Shown here one piece after another: positions 10,413-20,235 of a DNA stretch of 64,000 nt (position 1 is the first letter of the stretch; each line of letters starts with the position of its first letter). Both the position numbers and the translations under genes were made by a program. The DNA is from Kineosporia aurantiaca JCM 3230 (GTDB lineage Bacteria; Actinomycetota; Actinomycetes; Actinomycetales; Kineosporiaceae), in assembly GCA_000719025.1 (NCBI GenBank), contig JODP01000001.1, forward strand, positions 1-64,000, read 5' to 3'. The notes beneath the pieces were generated by a model. The model was given only the letters and a program-made list of their open reading frames with translations. It ran no database searches and had not been told where the DNA came from.

Positions 10413-12274
10413 GCCGGCCCCGTCCCGATCCCGGGTTCGTCGAACTCGTCGAACCGGTCCTGGATCTCGGGCGCGGGGAACGTGGGCAGGGACCCGGTGT
10501 CCGGGCCCAGGTAGGGCACCAGCGGCAGCGGCGAGCCGACCAGGAGCGACCCGACCTGCTTGGGCAGGGTCAGCCGGAACACGGCACCGACCTCGGGCTC
10601 GCCCCAGACCTGGAGCCAGCCGCCGTGCAGGTGCGCGTCCTCCTGGGAGATGGACAGTCCCAGTCCGGTGCCGCCGATCGTCCGGGCCCGGGCCGGATCG
10701 GCCCTCCAGAACCGGTTGAAGACCATGCTCAGCTCCTCGGAGCTGAGCCCCACGCCGTGGTCGCGCACGGCGATCGCGACCGCGTCGGCCGACTCCGCGA
10801 CCTGAACCTCGATCGGCCTGCCCTCTCCGTGCTCGATCGCGTTGCCGACCAGGTTGCGGACCACCCGCTCGACCCGCCGCGCGTCGACCTGGGCCACGCA
10901 GGGCTGCAGGGACAGCTGCAGGACGATCGTGCTGCCCTTGCGCTCGGCCAGCGGCACCAGGTTGTCGACCACCCGCTCGACCACCTCCCGCACGTCCACC
11001 GACTCGACGTCCAGCACCGCGGCGCCGGCGTCGAACCGGCTGATCTCCAGCAGGTCGCCGAGCAGCGACTCGAACCGGTCCACCTGGGCCTGGAGCAGCT
11101 CCGCGCTGCGCCGCAGGGTCGGGTCGCCCAGGTCGTCGCGGCTCTCGTAGATCAGCTCGCTGGCCATCCGGATCGTGGTCAGCGGGGTGCGTAGTTCGTG
11201 GGACACGTCGGAGACGAACCGGCGCTGCACCCGGGACAGCTCCTCCAGTTGATGGATCTGCCGCTCCAGGCTCGCCGCCATGCCGTTGAAGGCCCGCCCC
11301 AGCCGGGCGATGTCGTCCTGCCCGCGGACCTTCATGCGTTTGTCCAGACGGCCGGAGGCGAGCTGCTCGGCGGTCTTGGCGGCCTGCCGGATCGGGGTCA
11401 CCACCTGCCGGGTGATCACGTAGGCGACCCCGGCGACCAGCAGCACCAGCCCCAGGCCGGACGGCAGCAGGGTGCGCCGGACCAGGTCGAGGATCTGGTT
11501 CTCGCGGTCCAGGGGGAAGACGAAGTACAGCTCATAGTCGCCGGCCAGCGGGATGTTGATGATCGAGCCGACGGCCAGGGCCGGCACCCGCTGTCCGTTC
11601 AGCGGCATGGTGGTGATCTGCGACTGCTGCTTGCCGCGGGAGTTCACCGCATCGCGCAGAGTCTGCGGGATCACGTTCAGTGGGACGCCCGGCGTCGCCC
11701 TGTCCTTCAGGTCGGTGGGCTGGGTGGAGCGCTGGGCCCGGCGCAGGATCACCTCCCGGGTGTCCGTGCCCTCCGGCCCCTGGAGCTGGGCCAGGATGTC
11801 GTTGATATCGCTCTCCTGGCGAGCCGGATCCGGGTAACCGGTGGCTGCCAGCAGGGTGTTGGCCTCTTTGGTCAGGCTCGCCGCCTCGGCCATCGCGGTC
11901 TCGGTGCGCGAGTCGATCAGCCCGTCGCGGATCCGCATCAGCAGGAAGTTGCCGACCACCAGGGCGACCCCGAGGCCGAGCAGCGTGGTGGTGGCGACCA
12001 CCCGCAGCCGCATCGACCGGCTCCAGCGCCGGCGGATCTTCTTGAACAGCTTGCGGATCCGGGAGAGCAACGCGCGGCGGACCCGGCCGATGAACCGCCG
12101 GACCGGGCCACGAGGCTTACGAGGGGCGGGCTTCGGGGCCGGCTTGGGTGCGGGCTTGGGTGCCGGTTTGGGCGTGGCGGGGCGCGCCTTGACGCCGGGC
12201 TTCTTGCCCGCGCCCGGCTTACCAGGCTGCTCCGCACCGGCCGGTCGCGCCGGTGGCGGCTGCCCCCCGGCCAT
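10409..12274 (-). CDS. mtrB: Two-component sensor histidine kinase MtrB
   Basis: Membrane sensor kinase (621 residues) that phosphorylates MtrA and controls cell-wall and division genes. Transmembrane segments lie at about 92-113 and 270-290, flanking an extracellular sensor loop. A HAMP domain follows, then HisKA with the phospho-accepting His at about residue 359 (SHELRTPLTT) and a C-terminal HATPase with the GGTGLGLSI loop. Unusual is the roughly 55-residue N-terminal extension of PKPA repeats and a very basic stretch before the first membrane segment. The start is 3 bases after the mtrA stop and the 3' end overlaps lpqB, so the three genes form one operon. Confidence 0.96.
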   Translation of the reverse strand: MAGGQPPPARPAGAEQPGKPGAGKKPGVKARPATPKPAPKPAPKPAPKPAPRKPRGPVRRFIGRVRRALLSRIRKLFKKIRRRWSRSMRLRVVATTTLLGLGVALVVGNFLLMRIRDGLIDSRTETAMAEAASLTKEANTLLAATGYPDPARQESDINDILAQLQGPEGTDTREVILRRAQRSTQPTDLKDRATPGVPLNVIPQTLRDAVNSRGKQQSQITTMPLNGQRVPALAVGSIINIPLAGDYELYFVFPLDRENQILDLVRRTLLPSGLGLVLLVAGVAYVITRQVVTPIRQAAKTAEQLASGRLDKRMKVRGQDDIARLGRAFNGMAASLERQIHQLEELSRVQRRFVSDVSHELRTPLTTIRMASELIYESRDDLGDPTLRRSAELLQAQVDRFESLLGDLLEISRFDAGAAVLDVESVDVREVVERVVDNLVPLAERKGSTIVLQLSLQPCVAQVDARRVERVVRNLVGNAIEHGEGRPIEVQVAESADAVAIAVRDHGVGLSSEELSMVFNRFWRADPARARTIGGTGLGLSISQEDAHLHGGWLQVWGEPEVGAVFRLTLPKQVGSLLVGSPLPLVPYLGPDTGSLPTFPAPEIQDRFDEFDEPGIGTGPA

Positions 12275-12277
12275 GGG

Positions 12278-12955
12278 CTAGGCCGGCCCGGCCTTGTACC
12301 CGACGCCACGCACGGTGACCACGATCTCCGGCCGCTCCGGGTCCTTCTCGATCTTCGAGCGCAGCCGCTGCACGTGGACGTTCACCAGCCGGGTGTCGGC
12401 CGCGTGCCGGTAGCCCCAGACCTGTTCCAGCAGTACCTCGCGGGTGAACACCTGCCAGGGCTTGCGGGCGAGCGCGACCAGCAGGTCGAACTCCAGCGGG
12501 GTCAGCGAGATCACCTCACCGGCCCGGCGCACCACGTGCCCGGCCACGTCGATCGACACCTCGCCGATCTCCAGGGCCTCGGGCGCCGGCTCCTCGGTCC
12601 GCCGCAGCCGGGCCCGGACCCGGGCCACCAGCTCCTTCGGCTTGAACGGCTTGACCATGTAGTCGTCGGCGCCGGACTCCAGACCGAGCACCACGTCGAC
12701 GGTGTCGGTCTTCGCGGTCAGCATGACGATCGGCACGCCCGACTCGGCGCGGATCAGCCGGCAGACCTCGATGCCGTCCTTCCCGGGCAGCATCAGGTCG
12801 AGCAGCACCAGATCAGGCCGGGTCGCGCGGAAGGCCTCCAGCGCACCGGCACCGTCGGCGCAGAAAACCGGCTCGAACCCCTCGCCCCGAAGGACGATCC
12901 CGAGCATCTCGGACAGTGCATTGTCGTCATCGACGACGAGAACCCGGCCTCTCAT
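12278..12955 (-). CDS. mtrA: Response regulator MtrA
   Basis: OmpR/PhoB-type response regulator of 225 residues. The receiver has the acidic pair at residues 9-11, the phosphorylated Asp at about 53 (LLDLMLPG), the conserved Thr in VMLTAK and Lys in VKPFKP. The winged-helix domain with SLTPLEFDLLVALARKP and RLRSKIEKDPERPEIV binds DNA. MtrA is essential in mycobacteria and controls cell division, cell-wall hydrolase and osmotic genes. First gene of the mtrA-mtrB-lpqB operon. The ATG is preceded by a GGGG run close to it. The 196 bp to the divergent gene must carry the operon promoter. Confidence 0.97.
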   Translation of the reverse strand: MRGRVLVVDDDNALSEMLGIVLRGEGFEPVFCADGAGALEAFRATRPDLVLLDLMLPGKDGIEVCRLIRAESGVPIVMLTAKTDTVDVVLGLESGADDYMVKPFKPKELVARVRARLRRTEEPAPEALEIGEVSIDVAGHVVRRAGEVISLTPLEFDLLVALARKPWQVFTREVLLEQVWGYRHAADTRLVNVHVQRLRSKIEKDPERPEIVVTVRGVGYKAGPA

Positions 12956-13151
12956 GACCCCATGGTGTCAAACACCGGGGACAAATAACGAAGTGGGCAG
13001 GTCGCGGCGATCACCCGGCGATCATCGGACCGGTCCGCCGGGCCCCGCCGTGCCAGGATGAACCCAGGGCCGGGGAGCTTCGTCGATCACCTCGACGATC
13101 GCCTCGACGCGGCGCGGGCGGTGCTGGAAAGCGACTGGGAGGGGTTGTCGG

Positions 13152-15059
13152 GTGTCCGAACAACCAGGCGGCTGGGCGGTACCGGGCGGCGAACCGGAGA
13201 AGCGTCCCGGCTCGCAGCCCGGTGAACCCGGTCCCGGGCCGGCCGGTCCGCAGGTCGGTGACGAGGGTCAATGGGGGACGTCCGACCGCCCGTCGGCGGG
13301 AGGGGCACCTGAACAGCCCGGTTGGGGTCAGCAAAGGACGCCCGACGGCACCACGACGCCCGGGTCACCTGCGCAGCTGGGCTGGGGTCAGCAAGGGACG
13401 CCCCCGGGCACTCCGCCGGAAGGGCCATCCGAACAGTCGGGCTGGGGTCATAACCAGCAGAGGACGCCCGAGAGCACTACGGCCCCCGGGTCACCTGGGC
13501 AACCCGGTTGGGGACAGCAAGGGACGCCGGACGGCACCACGACGCCCGGGTCACCTGCGCAGCCGGGCTGGGGTCAGCAAGGGACGCCGGACGGCACCGC
13601 GGCGGGCGGGTCACCCGGGCCTGCGGGCTGGGGTCAACAGGGGACGTCCGCGGGTCAGCCGGCAGCGGGGTCGCCAGGTTGGGGTCAGCCCCCGAGCGGA
13701 CCGCAGACGCAGCCGAGTTGGGGCGGTCAGCCCCCGGGCTGGAATCAGGGATTGCAGGCGGGCTGGAACGGGCAGGGGTACGGGCAGCCTGGCTACGCGC
13801 CGCCGCCCTCTGGTCCTGCTGGTCCCCCTGGTCCTGGAGGCCCAGGGTGGAACGCGCCGCCGCAGCAGTGGGGTGGAAACCCACCGCCGCCCGGACCGGG
13901 TTGGAACGGGCCAGGTTACGGGCCGCCAGGTCAGGGCCCGCAAGGTCCAGCGCCGCAAGCCGGATGGGGTGCACCGCCGTCAGGGTGGGGTGCACCGCCG
14001 TCAGGGTGGGGTGCACCGCCGTCAGGTGGCTGGGGCGCTCCGCCGTCGCAAGGCGGCTGGGGTACGCCCGCGCCCGGTCAGCCCGGCTGGCAGCGCGGCA
14101 TGGGTCGCGGTGCGGGCATCATCCCGCTGCGGCCGCTGAGCATCGGCGAGATCTACGACGGGGCGATCCGCGCCATCCGCGCCAACCCGCGCACCATGGT
14201 GGGGTTCTCGGCGGTGATCGGAGCGGTGATCACGCTGCTCGGTACCGTGCCCCAGGCGATCGCCCTGAGCACCATCCTGAACAGCCCGTTCACCACCGGC
14301 GCGTCCTACGAGGAGATCGGCCGGGAGGACGTGGCCGACCTGGTCGGGGCGGGCAGCCTGTCGGTCCTGGTCGGCATCGTGCAGTCGGTGCTGTCCACCA
14401 CCATCATCACCGGACTGCTGATCGTCGCGGTCGGGGCAGCGGTGCGCGGGGAGACGCTGGCCCCCGGTGTGCTCTGGCAGCGGGCCCGGCACCGGATGTG
14501 GGCGGTGCTCGGCCTGGCTCTGCTGTTGCTCGTGCTGGCTCCGGTGATCATCGCGCTGAGCATGGTGCCGGGCGCGTTGCTGCTCTTCCTCCTGCCGGAC
14601 AACCTGGCCATCGGCGTCGTCGTCCTGATCGTCGGGGCGCTGTTCGGGGTGCTCACCTACGCGGCGCTCTACCTAGGCTTCTGGTCGTTGTCGGCGCCCG
14701 CCCTGCTGCTCGAGAACCTGAGCATCACGGCCGCCCTGCGCCGGTCGTTCCGGCTGGTGCGCGGCTCGTTCTGGCGGGTGTTCGGGATCAGCCTGCTGAC
14801 CGCGGTGATCGCCTACGTGGTCCGGCAGATCTTCGCCGTGCCGTTCAGCCTGATCGGCACGATCCTCTCCGAGGTCGCCGACTTCACCGGGCTCTCCGGG
14901 GCCGTGGTGCAGCTGCTGATCTCCGACATCGGCACGATCCTGGCCGGAGCCGTGGTCTATCCGTTCACCGCCGGTGCGGTCGCCCTGCTCTACCTGGATC
15001 TGCGGATGCGGCGGGAAGGCATGGACGTCGAGGTGCTCCGCTCGGAGCAGCCCCGGTGA
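13152..15059 (+). CDS. Membrane protein with long repetitive Gly/Pro/Gln N-terminus
   Basis: Protein of 635 residues in two parts. Residues 1 to about 315 are low-complexity, built from imperfect 18-20-residue repeats around GWGQQGTPDGTTTPGSP, then Pro/Gly-rich sequence and GWGAPPS repeats. Residues from about 325 hold six or so membrane segments and the motif RPLSIGEIYDGAIRAIRANP near the start, typical of the actinobacterial glycerophosphodiester-phosphodiesterase-membrane-domain-like family encoded before DUF4129 genes. Function unknown. GTG start with GGGAGGGG about 8 bases upstream. The TGA overlaps the GTG of the next gene, so the cluster is translationally coupled. Confidence 0.8.
   Translation: MSEQPGGWAVPGGEPEKRPGSQPGEPGPGPAGPQVGDEGQWGTSDRPSAGGAPEQPGWGQQRTPDGTTTPGSPAQLGWGQQGTPPGTPPEGPSEQSGWGHNQQRTPESTTAPGSPGQPGWGQQGTPDGTTTPGSPAQPGWGQQGTPDGTAAGGSPGPAGWGQQGTSAGQPAAGSPGWGQPPSGPQTQPSWGGQPPGWNQGLQAGWNGQGYGQPGYAPPPSGPAGPPGPGGPGWNAPPQQWGGNPPPPGPGWNGPGYGPPGQGPQGPAPQAGWGAPPSGWGAPPSGWGAPPSGGWGAPPSQGGWGTPAPGQPGWQRGMGRGAGIIPLRPLSIGEIYDGAIRAIRANPRTMVGFSAVIGAVITLLGTVPQAIALSTILNSPFTTGASYEEIGREDVADLVGAGSLSVLVGIVQSVLSTTIITGLLIVAVGAAVRGETLAPGVLWQRARHRMWAVLGLALLLLVLAPVIIALSMVPGALLLFLLPDNLAIGVVVLIVGALFGVLTYAALYLGFWSLSAPALLLENLSITAALRRSFRLVRGSFWRVFGISLLTAVIAYVVRQIFAVPFSLIGTILSEVADFTGLSGAVVQLLISDIGTILAGAVVYPFTAGAVALLYLDLRMRREGMDVEVLRSEQPR
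13965..14026 (+). repeat. 21-bp in-frame tandem repeat
   Basis: TGGGGTGCACCGCCGTCAGG(G) occurs three times in a row with no base changes apart from the final base, encoding GWGAPPS repeats. Identity at the DNA level, including wobble bases, indicates recent slippage or recombination rather than protein-level selection. Confidence 0.9.
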
Positions 15060-15709
15060 GCCTTACCGACGTCCCGGTCGACCCGGACCGCCAGCAGGCG
15101 CAGCAGTGGCTGGTCCAGGAACTGTCCCGCAAGGAGTACCGGGACGCCCGGCCGAGCCTGATCGAGCGGGCCCTGGAGTGGATCCAGGACCGGTTCGACG
15201 ACATCCGGCCCGGCTTCGGCTCCCCGGTGCAGTTCACCGTGACCGTGCTCGCGGTGCTGCTGGTGACCGCGGTGGCGTTCGCGATCTGGCGGTCCGGCGG
15301 GATCCGGCGGCAGTTCCGGCGCCGGGCCCCCGCGGTGCTGCCGAACTACGTGACCACCGCCGCCGGCCATCGGGCCGCGGCCGACCAGCACGCCCGGGCC
15401 GGGCAATGGGCCGACGCGGTGCTCGAGCGCTTCCGGGCGATCGCCCGCGAACTGGCCGAGCGGACCCTGGTCCCGGCCAACCCGGGCGCCACCGCCACCG
15501 AGGTGGCCCGGGCCGGCGGTTTGGCGCTGCCCGATCTGGCCGCTGACCTGCGCATCGCGGCACGGCATTTCGATGACGTCTGCTACGGCCACCTCGAGCT
15601 GACGGACACCGCCGGGAACCAGGTTGACGCCTTCCTGCGCGGGCTGGACGAACGGGTGCGATCGGCCAAGGTGACCGCGAGCGTGCTCGAACCGGCGGGG
15701 CAGCCATGA
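15056..15709 (+). CDS. DUF4129 domain membrane protein
   Basis: Protein of 217 residues with one membrane segment (about residues 57-80) and a C-terminal DUF4129 domain (ARAGQWADAVLERFRAIARELAER and RHFDDVCYGH). DUF4129 proteins are regularly encoded beside transglutaminase-like, DUF4350, MoxR and DUF58 genes in actinobacteria; the biochemical role is unknown. The GTG overlaps the preceding stop (GTGA) and its own stop overlaps the next ATG (ATGA), so both ends are firm. Confidence 0.85.
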   Translation: MSLTDVPVDPDRQQAQQWLVQELSRKEYRDARPSLIERALEWIQDRFDDIRPGFGSPVQFTVTVLAVLLVTAVAFAIWRSGGIRRQFRRRAPAVLPNYVTTAAGHRAAADQHARAGQWADAVLERFRAIARELAERTLVPANPGATATEVARAGGLALPDLAADLRIAARHFDDVCYGHLELTDTAGNQVDAFLRGLDERVRSAKVTASVLEPAGQP

Positions 15710-17022
15710 GCCAGACCACGGTCCCGGAGGCGGGGCCGACCGAGCCGACCGACTCGAACGGCTCCTCCGAACCCGACCAGCCGCCCGAGGCGACCGCCGA
15801 CGCATCCTCGCGCCCAGCGTCATTCATTGACGATCTTCGTGACCTGCTGCGCCGCTGGCGCTGGCCGCTCGGGGTAGCCGCGATCGTGGTGCTCGCCGTG
15901 GTTCTGGTCGCGCTCACTGTGCCTACGACGGAAGACCACCGAAGGTTGAGTCCGGCCAACCCCGCGCCGAACGGCAGCCGGGCCGTAGCTCAGGTCCTCC
16001 AGCGGCAGGGCGTCCAGGTGACCCTGGACAGTCGTTCCGACCAGGTGGTGAAGGACACCACCTCCAACAGCACGCTGGTCGTCACCGACACCGTCCTGCT
16101 TAGCCCCGAGCAGCTGAACCGGTTGGCCGCGGACGACGCCGGCCGCCTGATCCTGATCGAGCCCGACGAGCTGACCCTCAGCGCGCTGGCCCCCCAACTG
16201 CGCACGGCGGGCTACAGCAACCACACCCGTCCGAAAGCACCTGGCTGCTCCATCGGTGCCGCCGTCACCGCCGGAGAAGTACGCGGCGGCGGCTACCTTT
16301 ACGCCCGTGCCAGCGGATCCACCGGCGACGGCGTTGCTGTTTGCTACCCCCAGGCAGACTCAGACGACACGTCGGGCGTAGACAGCGGTACCGATCGCGG
16401 CAGCTACCTGGTGACGGTGGCGAACGGCCGCCAGGTCGTCGTGATCGGCCAGTCCGACCTGCTCACCAACAAGTACGTGGACCTGGACGGGAACGCGGCG
16501 CTGGTGCTGAACACCTTCGGGGCGCAGCCGGACCTGGTCTGGTACCTGCCCGACCCGCTGGAACCGGTCGGTGCCGGCGAACGCCAGACCCTGACCGAAC
16601 TGATGCCGGACTGGGTGCTCTGGGTGCTGATCCAGCTCGGTCTGGTGGCGCTGTTGACGATGGCTTGGCGCGCCCGCCGGTTCGGCCGACTGGTCGGCGA
16701 GCCGCTGCCGGTGGTGGTCCGCGCCGCCGAGACGCAGGAGGGCCGGGCCCGGCTGTACCGCCAGTTCCACACCCGCGCCCGGGCCGCGTCCACGCTCCGC
16801 ACCAGCAGCCTGCGGCGCCTGGCGGCCCGGCTCGCCGCCCCGCCCGGCACTACCCCCGAACAACTCGTCGTCCTGGTCGCCGCGTCCACCGGACGGAACC
16901 AGTACGAGGTCGGCCAGACCCTGCTGGGGCCGGCCCCGGAGTCCGACGGAGCCCTCGTCGCCCTGGCCGACCAGCTGGACGCAATCGAACGGGCCGCCGG
17001 GGTCCGCCACCCTCACCCCTGA
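15706..17022 (+). CDS. DUF4350 domain membrane protein
   Basis: Protein of 438 residues with an acidic N-terminus, a membrane segment at about 52-72 followed by a periplasmic DUF4350 domain (SPANPAPNGSRAVAQVLQ, binding-fold-like), a second membrane segment near 305-325 (WVLWVLIQLGLVALLTMAW) and a basic cytoplasmic C-terminus. The topology suggests that it reads something outside and passes it to the cytoplasmic MoxR/DUF58 partners (inference). The ATG overlaps the preceding stop. Confidence 0.85.
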   Translation: MSQTTVPEAGPTEPTDSNGSSEPDQPPEATADASSRPASFIDDLRDLLRRWRWPLGVAAIVVLAVVLVALTVPTTEDHRRLSPANPAPNGSRAVAQVLQRQGVQVTLDSRSDQVVKDTTSNSTLVVTDTVLLSPEQLNRLAADDAGRLILIEPDELTLSALAPQLRTAGYSNHTRPKAPGCSIGAAVTAGEVRGGGYLYARASGSTGDGVAVCYPQADSDDTSGVDSGTDRGSYLVTVANGRQVVVIGQSDLLTNKYVDLDGNAALVLNTFGAQPDLVWYLPDPLEPVGAGERQTLTELMPDWVLWVLIQLGLVALLTMAWRARRFGRLVGEPLPVVVRAAETQEGRARLYRQFHTRARAASTLRTSSLRRLAARLAAPPGTTPEQLVVLVAASTGRNQYEVGQTLLGPAPESDGALVALADQLDAIERAAGVRHPHP

Positions 17023-17043
17023 TGATCTGAGAGGCTCGCTCCC

Positions 17044-18054
<1,011 letters not shown>

Positions 18055-18059
18055 ACGGC

Positions 18060-18344
18060 GTGAAAAGGCTGCCGATCGACGGGGCTTGGGCTGCCGCTTG
18101 GGTTCGGGCCAGCGCTTGGGCTCGGTCCGGGGCTGGGGCTCGGTCCGGGGCTGAGACTTGGTCCGGAGGTTGGGGTTGGACCGGGGCTTGGGCTTGGCTC
18201 AGCGCTAGTGGCACGGCTTGGGTCAGTGCTAGCGACACCGCCTGGGCCAGAGGTTTAGCCGAAGGTCCGAGCCGCCAGGGTCTGGTCAGCGGCCAGGCCA
18301 GGCGTCCGCGCTGGGGCGAGCCCGCGCTCGCGGTGGCGTTGTGA
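18060..18344 (+). CDS. Trp/Ala-rich small ORF between moxR and the DUF58 gene
   Basis: A 94-codon frame starts with GTG five bases after the moxR stop and ends with a TGA that overlaps the GTG of the DUF58 gene by four bases. This is exactly the spacing of translationally coupled operon genes, so ribosomes plausibly cross it. The predicted peptide has 11 Trp, is rich in Ala, Gly and Ser, has no Cys and matches no family I recognise. The DNA is internally repetitive, with an 18-19-base unit around CTCGGTCCGGGGCTGG repeated about four times in diverged form and a later pair around GCTAG. It may be a repeat-expanded spacer that stays open by selection for coupling, or a real small protein. Confidence 0.4.
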   Translation: MKRLPIDGAWAAAWVRASAWARSGAGARSGAETWSGGWGWTGAWAWLSASGTAWVSASDTAWARGLAEGPSRQGLVSGQARRPRWGEPALAVAL

Positions 18345-19633
18345 CGATCAGCGGCCGCGCGGTCCTGCTGGCCGCAATCGGCCTCCTGCCGATTGGTTTC
18401 TGGCCCGGCTGGGGCTCGTTGCTGGGTTGGGCCGGGTTCTGCCTCCTGGTGATTACGGCTGACCTGTTGCTGGCCGGTTCCCCACGAGCGTTGCGGGTGC
18501 ATCGCGAGCCGGTGGCCACGATCCGGCTGGGCACCGCCACCCATGCCTCCTTCGTCCTCACCAATGCTGGTCGCCGAGCCGTGCGCGGCTCTCTGCGCGA
18601 CGCCTGGCAACCCTCGGCCGGCGCCAGCGACGACCGTCACCCGGTCGACCTGCCCGCCGGTCAGAGTCGCCGCCTGGTCACCTCTTTGGTGCCGTCTCGC
18701 CGAGGTGACCGCCGCGCGGATGCGGTGACCGTGCGCAGCTTCGGCCCGCTCGGCGTCGCGGCCCGACAGTTCTCTGTGCCCGCACCCGGAAGTGTGCGCG
18801 TGCTGCCACCTTTCGCTTCTCGGAAGCACCTGCCCAGCAAGCTCGCCCGCCTGCGTGAACTGGACGGGCGGACCTCGCTGCGGGTGCGCGGCCAGGGCAC
18901 CGAGTTCGACTCGCTGCGCGACTACGTCGGCGGTGACGACGTGCGCTCGATCGACTGGCGGGCGACCGCCCGGCGCGGCGGCGTCGTTGTCCGGACCTGG
19001 CGGCCCGAGCGGGACCGACGGGTGCTGTTGGTGCTGGACACCTCCCGTACCTCGGCCGCCCGGGTCGGCGACGAGCCCCGACTGGACGCCGCGATGGATG
19101 CGGCTCTGCTGCTGGCCGCCCTGGCCTCCCGCGCCGGGGACCGGGTGGAACTGCTGGCCATGGACCGCCGGGTGCGCGCCCGGGTCGAAGGCGCCACCCG
19201 CGGCGATCTGCTGCCCCGGCTGGTGACGGCAATGGCACCGGTCGAGGCGGATCTGGTCGAGGCGGACTGGACAGCGATCGCCTCGACCGTGCTCTCCCGG
19301 ATGTCCCAGCGCGCCCTGGTGGTGCTGCTGACCCCGTTGGAGGGCGCAGCGATCGAGGAAGGCCTGATGCCGGTGATCGGACGACTCTGCGCCCGGCACC
19401 GGGTGATCGTGGCCTCGGTCGCCGACCCCCGCTTGGCCGTGATGGCCGACGGACGGGGTGATGCCTACGCCGTTTATGGCGCCGCCGCGGCCGGCCGCAG
19501 CGAACTGGACCGCACGGCGACCACGGCGGAACTGCGGCGGATGGGCGTGGACGTGGTCGACGCGTCGCCGGAGGATCTGCCCCCGCAGCTCGCCGACCGC
19601 TACCTCGCGCTCAAGGCCGCCGGGCTGCTCTAG
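18341..19633 (+). CDS. DUF58 domain protein
   Basis: Protein of 430 residues with two N-terminal membrane segments (about residues 7-45) and a cytoplasmic DUF58 domain whose signature GTEFDSLRDYVGGDD...SIDWRATAR lies near residues 187-212, followed by a VWA-like fold. DUF58 proteins partner with MoxR ATPases. The GTG start is within the stop of the preceding small ORF. The stop codon overlaps that of the convergent hydrolase gene in one CTAG. Confidence 0.9.
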   Translation: MTISGRAVLLAAIGLLPIGFWPGWGSLLGWAGFCLLVITADLLLAGSPRALRVHREPVATIRLGTATHASFVLTNAGRRAVRGSLRDAWQPSAGASDDRHPVDLPAGQSRRLVTSLVPSRRGDRRADAVTVRSFGPLGVAARQFSVPAPGSVRVLPPFASRKHLPSKLARLRELDGRTSLRVRGQGTEFDSLRDYVGGDDVRSIDWRATARRGGVVVRTWRPERDRRVLLVLDTSRTSAARVGDEPRLDAAMDAALLLAALASRAGDRVELLAMDRRVRARVEGATRGDLLPRLVTAMAPVEADLVEADWTAIASTVLSRMSQRALVVLLTPLEGAAIEEGLMPVIGRLCARHRVIVASVADPRLAVMADGRGDAYAVYGAAAAGRSELDRTATTAELRRMGVDVVDASPEDLPPQLADRYLALKAAGLL

Positions 19634-20199
19634 AGCTTGGACAGGAAGGCCAGCACCCGTTCGGTGAGCAGGGTTGCGGCGGCCTCGTCGTAGTCGGACA
19701 GGCTGGGATCGGCGAAGAGGTGCGCCGATCCCGGATAGAGGAAGACCTCGACGCCCTCTGCCTGCCCGGCGAACTCCTGCGCTGCCGCCAGGTCACCCGA
19801 GTCGGCGAACTCCGGATCCTCGGCCATGCCGTGCACCTGGGCGGGAACGCCCGGCCAGACGCCGTACTCGGACGGCGGCACGAAACCACAGAGGAAGAGA
19901 GCCCCTTGGGCCTGCGGACGGGTGGCCGACAGCTTGGCCACCGGCATCACGCCGAGCGAGAACCCGACGTAGACCAGCGTTTCGGGCAGATCCTGGGCGG
20001 CCTGCACCCCGCGCTCGAGCACCACGTCGAAGCCGATCGAGGCGGCGTGGGCCACTCCGGCCTCGGTGCTGTCGAAGGTCTTGCCCTCGTACAGGTCGGG
20101 CGTGTGCACGGTGTGCCCCGCGCTTCTCAGTGTGCTCGCGAAATCCAGCAGCCCACTGGTCAGCCCCCGGGCGTGATGGAACAGCAGTACCTCGGCCAT
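19630..20199 (-). CDS. Dienelactone hydrolase family protein
   Basis: Alpha/beta hydrolase of 189 residues, a small dienelactone-hydrolase-family member. The nucleophile elbow is GFSLG (Ser in place of the Cys of classical dienelactone hydrolase), an acidic residue lies near the C-terminal third, and SAHLF supplies the catalytic His. Substrate unknown. ATG with GAGGGGAG upstream. It lies between the convergent DUF58 gene and the co-oriented SpoIIM-like gene, an insertion into the otherwise conserved MoxR cluster. Confidence 0.82.
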   Translation of the reverse strand: MAEVLLFHHARGLTSGLLDFASTLRSAGHTVHTPDLYEGKTFDSTEAGVAHAASIGFDVVLERGVQAAQDLPETLVYVGFSLGVMPVAKLSATRPQAQGALFLCGFVPPSEYGVWPGVPAQVHGMAEDPEFADSGDLAAAQEFAGQAEGVEVFLYPGSAHLFADPSLSDYDEAAATLLTERVLAFLSKL

Positions 20200-20235
20200 G
20201 ATTCGCTCCCCTCGAACGCCTGTCCGAACCAGAAG

